64,000 bases of DNA from Loripinus fragilis (lineage: Eukaryota > Mollusca > Bivalvia > Lucinida > Lucinidae), in the NCBI GenBank assembly GCA_964019695.1, contig CAXHUL010000503.1, positions 1,426,001 to 1,490,000 on the forward strand. The letters are read 5' to 3'. A program made the translations under genes and the position numbers. Every line of letters starts with the position of its first letter. The stretch's first letter is position 1. Shown piece by piece: positions 55,496 through 64,000 of the stretch. The notes beneath the pieces are model-generated. The model did not search any database. It saw only the letters and a list, made by a program, of their open reading frames with translations, and was not told where the DNA came from.

Positions 55496-55639
55496 ATGTG
55501 GAAATACCATGCCCACTTGTCTGACCTGCTCCTATTTCATTCAGAACAAGCTAGAAATTTCTATTTACTTTTCTTGGGACAGATTTTAAGAAAAATAATA
55601 CAACTCATATTTTCATATTGAATAATTATTATGCACTCA

Positions 55640-55710
55640 TGTGTTGTGATGAACACAGTGTAGATTCTGATCAGCTTGCCTCTTCAGAAGCCAACTGATT
55701 TGTATCTAAA
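55640..55710. repeat. family E hairpin
   Basis: 'acagtgtagattctgatcag' with a weak second arm. Confidence 0.5.
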
Positions 55711-55920
55711 CATTTTCAATAGAATTTATGTCTGGTTTCATACTATTTTTAAAAGAGTTTATGCATCTTTATTGTTTTAGAACAGTAAGGGCTTAGTTAA
55801 GTTTTTTTTGCATTATTTATTCTTTGGGACAAGTAAAACTTTCTCTAGACAAGTATCTTATGGCAGTTTACTTGTTCCTTGGAAAGTATCAACTTTTGCT
55901 ATAATAACCACCATAATTGA

Positions 55921-56119
55921 GGAGCGCAGTGGCTCAGTAGTAGAGTGCTTGACTCGATACCAAGGGGTTGCAGGGCTCAAGCTTCACTAGTGTCACTACG
56001 TTGTGTCCTTGAGCAAGACACAATATTCCTAGCTTAATACTAGTTAAAAACAGGAAGACCCGTCCTGACATAACTGATAAATTGTTGACTGAGACGTAAA
56101 GAATCCAATCAAACAAACC
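55921..56119 (+). mobile_element. SINE S1
   Basis: ggagcgcagtggctcagtag (A box tggctcagtag), B-box region 'gcagggctcaagcttc', tail 'aaagaatccaatcaaacaaa'. Confidence 0.85.
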
Positions 56120-56309
56120 ACCATAATTGTCTTACTATGTCAGTAGTGTCATGACATGTTGATCTGTAAGAAGATATATACTATAAACCCTTACCATATT
56201 GATTTAAACTGTTTTTGTTTTATTTGTTACGTACATTTCAATTAGCATAGTATAAATGATATCAGGATTGGAGAACAAGCAAATCAAACAAACCACCATA
56301 ATTGTCTCA

Positions 56310-56500
56310 GGCCCCCAGATAAGGGTGCATAACGAAAAATTATTTTTCAAATTTCTCAACCAAAACATATGCTATGGGTACTCAAAAGAACCATCTCACT
56401 GAGATAGTTCTTTTGAGCACCCAACACAGATGTTTAAACTGATGGATAAGAAAATAATCAAAATTTTACACTTAAATATTTTGTTTAACTGGCCCTCTGT
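56310..56500. mobile_element. family D element, copy 12 (long copy)
   Basis: 'gcataacgaaaaattatttt' flank, palindrome 'gtactcaaaagaaccatctc' / 'gagatagttcttttgagcac', then 'gtttaaactgatggataaga'. The flanks define the longer family D unit of about 190 bp. Confidence 0.75.
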
Positions 56501-56684
56501 GTCTTACTATGTCAGTAGTGTCATGTTGATCTGTAAGGAAGATATATACTATAAACCCTTACCATGTTCATTTAACTGTATTTGTTTTATTTGTTACATA
56601 CATTTCAAATAGCAAAGTATAAAAAGTATCAGGATTGGAGAACAAGATAAGCAGCTTATACCTATCCTCTCCTGTGTCCATGTT

Positions 56685-56765
56685 GAACCCTGTTTTGAAA
56701 AAAGTGTAGAGCCAGATCAGCTGATCAGGATCTACACCGTTTTCTACTTTGTTTGCTCGTAATAG
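56685..56765. repeat. family E hairpin
   Basis: 'gtgtagagccagatcagctg' / 'cagctgatcaggatctacac'. The clearest copy of the family. Confidence 0.75.
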
Positions 56766-56819
56766 GAATCCTGCTAATTTGCATGCTAAGCTACCAAGTA
56801 GCCCGCACATAGCCGTAGA

Positions 56820-57416
56820 ACTAAATTTTTAACCGTAAATCCAAAGATATACCTCCGCAGAGATGTAAAACATGATTTTGACCGTATATCCAATGATATA
56901 CCTCCCCAAATAAACATTTTGAATATGGTTATCTCATTCTAATGCACTTCTGCAGTTTTGTCTCAAATATGAGCATGGCATACCACATAAAGCCTTATGT
57001 CATCCAACGAAATGTAATGTAATTAATGACGTCAAACTAAATTTCCATATTATCCAATCAGATGTCACGTTACAAAATCAAGTGTATTAGAATGCTTGCT
57101 TATGCAGTAAGTAGTAAAATCTCATGGAATGGCAGGACAATATGGTTTTATTGTCAAATGAAATACTCCTCTTCCATATAATTTTGATGTGTTACTTTTC
57201 AGATTAAGGATTGGCACACAGTTTCGCCTAAAATTGTTTATCATAAAGCAAAGATTATAGGCTCTGATCAGTAGCAACATGATGCAGCATTTGATCTAGT
57301 TCTACATCTGGCTATCTTGCCACTAGCAAGACTGTAAAAAAAAAATCCTAGTCTGCTGCATGCAATTTGCTATTTTTCATTTTTAGTACCATATGTTTGC
57401 ATGAAATGTTTTTCAG
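56820..57416. other. intron; short duplication near 56830-56920, otherwise nothing
   Basis: 'ccaaagatatacctccgcag' and 'ccaatgatatacctcccc' are a two-copy duplication. Ends with acceptor gaaatgtttttcag. Confidence 0.5.
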
Positions 57417-57603
57417 AAATGTCAGCCTTCCATTCCAATGGATGATCTACAAGCCCCAGTTTGATAGTCCGGGTTCCAACTCAGCCAGTAAGAAATATGA
57501 TCAGGTACCAGATGTAGACTCAGTCTTCAGTATTCATCCACCAACAGGAGTCCTACCACCAGCGGAACAAATGGAGTTTAAGATTACATATGCCCCTCCC
57601 ATT
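57417..57603 (+). CDS. DLEC1: DLEC1 last visible exon (twelfth)
   Basis: Acceptor tgtttttcag, donor gtaagt. Encodes NVSLPFQWMIYKPQFDSPGS, KKYDQVPDVDSVFSIHPPTG and VLPPAEQMEFKITYAPPI (phase 2 in, phase 0 out), open throughout. Human reads FYWQIMKPNLQPL and FSIMPRKGVLSPHTDHEFIL. It carries the next ASH/MSP-like module. No tandem copies here. Confidence 0.86.
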
Positions 57604-57639
57604 GTAAGTTATTTGGTAGTTTATTACATCGAGATAACC

Positions 57640-57830
57640 AGACATTTTAAGCATAAAATTGTGACTATTTCCTTATACCCATCAGTGTGAACCTGTGTTG
57701 TGGGTGCTCACTTTTTGAGTACCCACAACATATGCTTTGGTTAAGAAATAAGAAAGTAATTTTTCAAGTATGCACTCTCATCTGGAGGGTAGGTAATAAT
57801 TTGCATAATTTGAGTAAATCTAATTATGCA
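57640..57830. mobile_element. family D element, copy 13
   Basis: 'tgttgtgggtgctcactttt' / 'tgagtacccacaacatatgc' with long right flank 'tttttcaagtatgcactctc'. Confidence 0.65.
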
Positions 57831-57989
57831 GTATGTTCTGGAGACTTGAACTTGTTAAAGAATATGTTTCAAGTAATAACATAAAATTGATTTAAGTAAT
57901 TGGAATAATCATGAAATAAATTTGAATCATGTAATTTGAAAGTTAACATGGAAAATCTGATACTGCATAGGTCTAGACAAACAACTTTT

Positions 57990-58180
57990 ATTTGTGTAAA
58001 ATTGTGAATATTTTCTCATCCATTAATTTAAACCTGTGTTTTGATGCTCAAAAGACCTTCTCATTGATACTGTTGTTTTGAGGACCCACAATATACATAT
58101 TTGTTGAGAAATGAGAAAGTAATTTTCCAAGTATGCACTCTTATCTAGAGGGTTGATAATGATTTGCATAATTCGAGTTA
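57990..58180. mobile_element. family D element, copy 14
   Basis: 'tgttttgatgctcaaaagac' / 'ttgttttgaggacccacaat', with the same left and right flanks as copy 13, about 350 bp downstream and in the same orientation. Confidence 0.65.
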
Positions 58181-58335
58181 ATGTGGAAGGGACAGTCTCA
58201 TCTTTTGGTGAAATTAAAAATTAATGAATTGCATAATTTCAGTAATCATAGAGAAATTATGTAATAAAATATCGCATTAAGGCAGCTGAAATTGGACAAT
58301 ATTTTTTTGCATGATTTAAGGGTTTTTTTTTATCT

Positions 58336-60956
58336 CGAATTATGTCAAATCGAAACGCACATGTTCTGGTTGGAGGAGATTTCAATTGCGGCGACATAGA
58401 GTGGAGTCACATGCAAGTACCTCATGGGGTACAAAAAAGACAGTCTCAGCAGCAACTTTTGGATATTATAGGAGAGCACTGTCTAACTCAAGTTGTAAAC
58501 ATACCAACGCGCAATGATAAAACTCTTGACCTGCTTTTTACTAACGTCCCATCCCCTGTGAATAGAGTCAAGGGGATGCCCCCGATCGGCAAAGCTGATC
58601 ACGACATTGTATATGTTGAGTATGACATTAATGCTAAAAGAATAAAACAGGCATCACGCAAGATCTATCTCTATAAACGTGCAGACATGGTCGGACTTAA
58701 AGACCACATGGCCCAATTTAAGGACGCGTACCTTTCTGAAGACCACAGTCACATGTCAGTCAATGACATGTGGGTCAAATTCAAAACAGGCTTTGTAGAG
58801 GCTGTAGAAAGGTTTATCCCATCAAAAATGACATAAACAAAATACTCTGTGCCATGGATCGATGCAACGATCAAACGGCTTGTAAAAAAGAGACATAAGC
58901 TTTACCTTCGTGCTCGCAAATCAAAGGACCCTGATGTCAAGATTCATTACAAGCGGTTCAGAGCACATGTTCAGAAGGTACTGAGAGATGCCTATTAAAA
59001 ATACGTTTCCAATATATTTACGTTCGAGAACGATAGCTCAGATCCCGACACTCCCAAGCCTGAAAAGATTAAAAAGTTTTGGTCATTTGTCAAATCACTT
59101 AAAAAAGACGCGTATGGGATCACATCACTCAGAGAAAACGGAATTCTTAAGACAGATTCTAAGGAAAAAGCCAACATTTGTAATAGGCAATTCCAATCAG
59201 CCTTCACACGTGAAGACGACTCTGACCCGCCCTCGAAAGGGGCTAGTCCGTTCTCCTCCATGGGGGACATAACAGTTGACCCGAAAGGGGTCACCAAACT
59301 GTTGGACGGACTAAATGTTCATAAAGCCTCTGGCCCGGATGGACTGAATGCCAGAGTACTTAAAGAGTGTAGCAATGAGATCTCTCCAATACTGGCACTC
59401 ATCTACAATGAGTCTTTAGCTCGGGGCGAGGTACCAGATGAGTGGCGACAAGCAAATGTTTCTCCGGTCTTTAAAAAGGGTGAAAAATATGATGCTGCTA
59501 ACTACAGGCCGGTGTCGCTCACATGCATCTGCTGCAAAACCCTAGAGCATATTTTAGTCAGCAACATCAACAAACACATAGCCTTAGATAGCATACTTGC
59601 TGACTGTCAGCATGGTTTCCGAAGTCAGAGGTCTTGCGAAACCCAGTTGGTCCAGTTTGTGCACGATATCATCAGCAACCTGGATGGGGCTGTGAATCGT
59701 GGGCACAAACAGACAGATCTAATCATAATGGATTTTGCTAAGGCCTTTGACAAGGTTCCACACAGGAGGCTATTACACAAATTGGAATATTATGGGATTA
59801 GAGGATCCACCCACAAGTGGATCAACTCATGGCTCTCTGGGCGCACTCAACAAGTTTTTTTAGATGGCCAAGCCTCAGATCCAGTCCCAGTGCTATCCGG
59901 CGTGCCCCAGGGATCTGTCTTAGGTCCGGTCCTGTTCCTCCTCTTCATAAATGATCTGCCGTATAACATCAGGTCTTCTGTTCGCCTGTTCGCAGACGAT
60001 TGTGTCCTGTATAGGAATATACATTCACTTCAGGATTGTTTGACCTTGCAAGAAGACCTCACCAGCTTAGGACAGTGGGAAGCCGATTGGCAAATGAAAT
60101 TTAACGTAGCCAAATGTCACTCAATGAGAGTGACTCGGCATCAGCATCACAAACAAATTCTTTTCGACTACTCACTACACAATCAAACTTTGGAAAATGT
60201 TCAGTCGGCAAAATACCTTGGTATCACTATTACAGATAACATGGATTGGGGTCAGCATGTCTCTGAAATCTCTTCCAAAGCAACTAAGACACTTGGCTTC
60301 CTTCGCAGGAATTTGGCTTTTGCACCTAGGAGTACAAAGGAAGTTGCATACAAAACTTTGGTTCGGCCTAAACTAGAGTATGCAGCACCCATTTGGAGCC
60401 CTCACTTGAAACTTCAGATTAATCAGATTGAGAAAGTTTAGAGGACAGCAGCCCGCTGGACCTGCAGGAGATGGCGAAACACCAGTAGCGTCGGCGAAAT
60501 GCTCGATGAGCTTGATTGGCCATCTCTTGAGGCCCGTAGGGACCAGTCCTCCTTGCTTCTCTTTCACAAGATTCATTGTGGAGCAGTGTCTATTGAAAAA
60601 GACAAGTATATGACCCCTGCTTATAGTTTGAAAACTACCAGGTCATCACATAGTGCACAATACCGCAGACACCAGACATACAGTGATGCCCTGAAGAATT
60701 CTTTTTTCCCCCGTACTATTCCACATTGGAATAGTCTGCCTCCTTCTGTGGCAAATGCCCAGTCCACAGAGGAGTTTAGGGCACTCCTTATTTAAACAAA
60801 AATTCAGCCAAAAGTTTTTGTGTTTTTTTGTGTTGTTTTGTTTTTTTGTGTTTTTTGTTTTTTTATTTTATCAAAATTTCCAAATTCGCACTCCCTGGTG
60901 TAATGCTCATATATGAGCGAACCAGTAAAGATAGATAGATAGATAGATAGATAGAA
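58336..60956 (+). mobile_element. LINE 2, 5'-truncated, with (TAGA)n tail
   Basis: Starts within the endonuclease domain and runs through the reverse transcriptase to a 3' UTR ending 'tgagcgaaccagtaaagata' and a GATA/TAGA microsatellite (60932-60956). All coding parts are in one frame interrupted by three stops. A family different from the LINE at 37.8 kb. Confidence 0.85.
58342..60795 (+). pseudogene. LINE endonuclease (partial) plus reverse transcriptase, three in-frame stops
   Basis: One frame from 58342 to 60795. Endonuclease C-terminal half: VLVGGDFNCGDIEW, then TLDLLFTN and ADHDIVYVEY. After a stop at 58834 (TAA) come linker residues (IDATIKRLVKKRHKLYLRAR), a second TAA at 58996, then the reverse transcriptase: KASGPDGLNARVLKE, NYRPVSLTCICCKTLEHILV, GFRSQRSCETQL, catalytic DFAKAFDKVPH, GVPQGSVLGPVLFLLFIND and FADDCVLY (near 59989). 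A third stop, TAG at 60439, precedes RTAARWT and the C-terminal part ending PHWNSLPPSVANAQST. A Jockey/CR1-like element. All three stops can come from CAA or CAG by one C to T change. Confidence 0.88.
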
Positions 60957-60988
60957 GGGAAAGTTCCATCTTATTGCTGAAATCAAAA

Positions 60989-61178
60989 GGAGCGTAGTGG
61001 CTCAGTGGTACAGAGTAAGACTTTGGGTCAAACTCGCCAGATGCACTGTATTGTGTCCTTGATCAGGACACTCTATCCTCTGTTTAGTACTGGTTTAACC
61101 CAGGAAGACAGGGAAACATCCGGACATGACTGAAAAATTGTAGACTAGGATGTAAAGCATCAACACAAACGAAAAAAA
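60989..61178 (+). mobile_element. SINE S1
   Basis: ggagcgtagtggctcagtgg head, degraded B box, tail 'gtaaagcatcaacacaaac'. It follows the LINE tail by 33 bp. Confidence 0.8.
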
Positions 61179-61927
61179 CAAACATATTGCATAAAAATCA
61201 AAACAATATTGGGTTTTCAAAAATTGAATTTTACTTTTCAACATTGTCTCCAGCTATGCTAATCATGTATTGAGAAAACCTACCTTTAGGGTTTGCTTTA
61301 ATGGTTAATTGTTCCTTAAGTCTTACATACAAGCCCTTATTATACCATGCAATCTGCAATAACTTGGTCAAACTCGGATATAAAATAAGAAAGATAGACC
61401 AATTCAAAAATCAAAACTCTGACTTATATTAAGCCAATGAAGGCTGTCATTTTGAATATCTAATTAACTTCCTGTAAATTTTGAAAAAACACTAGAACCC
61501 CAATTTTCAATGCAAACTGTACAGATTTTTTCAAAATTAACTATTTTCGACAAACGGATGAATAAAAATGCAAATAAAGTACAAAAATACAATGACAGAA
61601 AACTAGTATTTCTGTTTATGCATATTCAATTAGGGCTGCCTCAATTGCCATCAATTATCTATTATATGCAAACATCTGTAACTTTCTTAATTTTTCATTC
61701 AATTTTAATCCTGTTTGTGTTATATTGCATCATTTAATAAGGGCTTGCATTTGCAATGCACTTGTTTTGAATGTTAATGTCCCTTTTAAGGTAACGCTCA
61801 ATGTCTCTGCTAAAATATTTAAGAAGCCTCTAGGTCAAACAGTGTGGACCCAGATCAGACTAGAAACAGTCAACAGTGTTTGCTTCTTTACTTATATTAG
61901 TCAACAATGTTGGTAAATATATGCATT
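61179..61927. other. no gene; family E hairpin near 61835-61875
   Basis: 'gtgtggacccagatcagact' is one arm. Short open frames here have no signature. Confidence 0.4.
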
Positions 61928-62026
61928 ATCCTCTGCTTAGTACTTACTGGTTCATACTATGAAGATCCGTCCCAATATGACTGAAAACTTGTTGACTGGG
62001 ATGTAAAGAATGAAACAAACAAACAA
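61928..62026 (+). mobile_element. SINE S1 3' fragment
   Basis: 'tactggttcatactatgaag' to 'gggatgtaaagaatgaaac' and an (AAAC)n tail. Confidence 0.7.
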
Positions 62027-62326
62027 AAAATATATGCATCTGATGCCTTTATTTTACAGGTGCTTTAAGGGTTAATAATTTTATATGGAAAGTTATTTTT
62101 CTTCAAATATTCTGTAGCAATATTGTTATAAAAGTTTTATAATTTATTTTCGTGATTAATTCTATATAGATTGGTGAAGAGGAAGTACGCTTATTGTTGT
62201 TGTTTGATGATTTTTTCTTGCTTTATCATGATTGGCTTATAATTGTGAGCAGTTGATGAATAAGCTTGTGGTGGCTGGATACCGCTTCATCATTCTGTAA
62301 TACATTTTTCTCATTAGCAGGCTCTC

Positions 62327-62784
62327 ATCTAGTACTGCCTTTCATCTAGTACTACCGGTACAATATGCTTCTTCATGCCATGCTGCCTTCAGCAGAATTC
62401 TAAGTGTTGTTAATGTATTCATTGTCCTGTCTCAATTTGTCATTTGCTTAAAGCCTGCAGTTCAATGTATATTCAACAGTTTGACAATCTTATTCATCTA
62501 GTACTGCAGGCTGTCATCTAGTACTGCCTTTCATCTAGTACTACTAGTACAATATGCTTCTTCATGCCATGCTGCCTTCAGCAGCATTCTAAGTGTTGTT
62601 ATTGTATTAATTGTCCTGTCTCAAGTTTTCCTTTGCTTAAAGCCTACAGTTCAATGTAGATTCAACAGTTTGACAATCTTATTCATCTAGTACTACCGGT
62701 ACAATATGCTTCTTCATGCCATGCTGCCTTCAGCAGAATTCAAAGTGTTGTTATTGTATTCATCGTCCTGTCTCAATTTGTCAT
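62327..62784 (+). repeat. tandem array, ~165-185 bp unit, 3 copies
   Basis: 'catctagtactaccggtac' (or ..actactagtac) starts units near 62344, 62522 and 62685. Each goes on through 'catgccatgctgccttcagc' to 'cagttcaatgta' and 'ttcaacagtttgac'. Confidence 0.9.
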
Positions 62785-63128
62785 TTGCTTAAAGCCTACA
62801 GTTCAATGTATATTCAACAGTTTGACATTCTTATTGCTTAAAGCCTACAGTTCAATGTATATTCAACAGTTTGACAATCTTATTGCTTAAAGCCTGCAGT
62901 TCAATGTATATTCAACAGTTTGACATTCTTATTGCTTAAAGCCTACAGTTCAATGTATATTCAACAGTTTGACATTCTTATTGCTTAAAGCCTGCAGTTC
63001 AATGTATATTCAACAGTTTGACATTCTTATTGCTTAAAGCCTACAGTTCAATGTATATTCAACAGTTTGACATTCTTATTGCTTAAAGCCTGCAGTTCAA
63101 TGTATATTCAACAGTTTGACATTCTTAT
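62785..63128 (+). repeat. tandem array, 49-bp unit, 7 copies, derived from the end of the larger unit
   Basis: 'ttgcttaaagcct' recurs at 62785, 62834, 62883, 62932, 62981, 63030 and 63079, exactly 49 bp apart. From the second copy on, 'cctac' and 'cctgc' alternate, so a 98-bp dimer was amplified. Confidence 0.95.
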
Positions 63129-63221
63129 TGGAATTTGTTTTAAACTGTATCAACCCTAAATATTCTGATTACAAAACTCAAGGCTATTTTACCTATTTGA
63201 CTGGGTGTGTAAATCACATTT

Positions 63222-63455
63222 GAGCCGTGACATGAGATTTCCAACAATGTGGTATGTGTGACCAGCAAAGGCTCAGACCAGCCTGTGCATACGTGCAGTC
63301 TGATCAGAGCCTTTGCTAGTCGCTTCAATATTCTATGAGAGTTAAGCTATTGACTGAGATTTCGAGATCCTAAGCTTAAAAAGATGCTGCACGGGCTCGT
63401 CTGAGTCTACTCATGTCAAAATGCCATATTTTTTGGAAATCACATGCCATGGCTC
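63222..63455. mobile_element. family A element, copy 12
   Basis: gagccgtgacatgagatttc to 'ggaaatcacatgccatggc'. Confidence 0.85.
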
Positions 63456-64000
63456 ATTTTCTGATTGGAAAACAGTGGAGACCCTGGTTTAGCCCCAATA
63501 CGCTGTTTGATCATGCCTATCTGTCTGAATATCTAGGGGTTAATATGGTATTAACTCATTGATGCTGAAATAATATAAAGCTTGATAAAATGCTTTGATG
63601 ATTGAGTGAATTTCAACTTATCTGTATTATTTCATTATTACTTTTCATCTCAGCTGAGCAGGAAGTGCTTAAAGTGAGCTTTTGGGATCAGTGAGTGTCC
63701 GGCTTCTGTCATAGTTCGTCTTTATCCATTGTCATTCATCATCAATGATATGCTTTTAACTACAGCTCCTCCTACACTACTGGACCAAATTTTAATTAAA
63801 CTTCACAGGTAAATCGAGTTTGACATGTTGAAAAACTTGGCCGCTAATGGACATATGATTTATTGCAGCAACGGAAACTCTAAAAATCTTCTCATCTGAT
63901 CAAAATAAAAATGATTGACAGAAATGGTTACTGGGTGACCTTTTTACAAATATAGCTATTATTTGTATATATATTATTATATTATTATATATATTTGATA
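63456..64000. other. no supported gene
   Basis: 63680-63850 has 'actggaccaaattttaatta' and 'aacttcacaggtaaat', similar in style to the repeats at the window start. The window ends in a TATAT-rich stretch. Confidence 0.4.

Larger units (their letters stand above)
28371..57603 (+). pseudogene. DLEC1: DLEC1 locus, N-terminal 12 exons, frame disrupted
   Basis: Twelve plus-strand exons encode a protein collinear with vertebrate DLEC1 (deleted in lung and esophageal cancer 1). Shared landmarks include MLERHIMQAQARA, CIDTELLKKHRLL, NPRFIPP, LPVSTPYFSLGLG, VDVGYCLVGG, GRFCIMPSAVWP and TAQHLIRF. DLEC1 is a large cilium/flagellum-associated protein with ASH/MSP-like beta-sandwich domains; the algal counterpart is, as I recall, FAP81 of the central apparatus. 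Splice phases agree at every junction once four lesions are allowed for: TGA in exon 2, a frameshift in exon 4, TAA in exon 5, a 2-nt loss in exon 9, TAG in exon 10 (five sites in all, counting the frameshift and deletion). Five exons have tandemly repeated 3' ends. The gene continues beyond the visible exons; the rest is not found before 64000. Alternatives: damaged allele or assembly error. The identity is firm; the pseudogene call is less so. Confidence 0.7.

Noticed and set aside
58342..60795. Reassigned genetic code (TAA/TAG as glutamine)
   Set aside because: Stops fit glutamine positions, but the LINE at 37.8 kb and other frames end in normal TAA/TAG, DLEC1 has TGA and frameshifts too, and introns and SINEs point to an animal with the standard code.
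62785..63128. CRISPR-like regular array
   Set aside because: Units are contiguous repeats without unique spacers, in eukaryotic DNA.

Overview
The window is eukaryotic nuclear DNA: AT-rich, gene-poor, full of short introns, tRNA-headed SINEs, non-LTR retrotransposons and several families of short inverted-repeat elements (MITEs). The repeat style and the protein matches suggest an invertebrate, most likely a bivalve mollusc. That taxon is an inference from sequence style, not proven. There are no operons, CRISPR arrays, rRNA genes or convincing functional tRNA genes.

Layout. 1-2.6 kb: repeat debris. 2.6-7.7 kb: an open frame carrying a 96-bp array and then about 22 copies of a 108-bp unit, organised with a roughly 500-bp spacer into a higher-order array. 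7.9-8.7 kb: a degenerate minisatellite. 9.55-10.08 kb: a complete 533-bp miniature LTR retrotransposon (TRIM) with identical 224-bp LTRs, a tRNA-Pro type primer-binding site and a tRNA-like Pol III promoter inside each LTR. 11.34 kb: a likely terminal exon of an unrecognised gene. 12-28 kb: repeats, including a nest of elements at 22.8-26.8 kb resolved by exact target-site duplications (8 bp and 5 bp).

28.4-57.6 kb (+): the recognisable gene. Twelve exons with consistent splice phases encode the N-terminal part of DLEC1 (deleted in lung and esophageal cancer 1), a cilium/flagellum-associated protein with ASH/MSP-type beta-sandwich domains; the gene runs out of the window. In this sequence the frame is broken by an in-frame TGA, a frameshift, a TAA, a 2-nt deletion and a TAG, so this is a pseudogene, a damaged allele or an assembly with errors. 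Five of the twelve exons carry tandem arrays whose unit is the 3' part of the exon plus its splice donor plus a little intron (4x about 112, 3x about 138, 7x121, 3x133, 7x100 bp). This repeated architecture is the most unusual thing in the window.

The DLEC1 introns host a 5'-truncated LINE (37.8-40.35 kb) inserted in a terminal-inverted-repeat element, a TA-flanked pogo-like element (30.9-32.0 kb) and many MITEs. After the last visible exon lies a second LINE (58.3-60.95 kb) with endonuclease and reverse-transcriptase parts in one frame interrupted by three stops. 62.3-63.1 kb is another nested minisatellite.

Family names used below: A = inverted-repeat element ending GAGCCGCGACATGAGATTTC; B = ends GGGCCTCGACGCGAGAAAAC; C = ends TACAGTAAAACCTGTCTTAA; D = hairpin core TTTTGGGTGCTCAAAAGAAC; E = short hairpin around CAGATCAGCTGATCAGGAT; F = ends ACTAAAACACTATGTTTACT; S1 and S2 = tRNA-headed SINEs. 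These names are mine.
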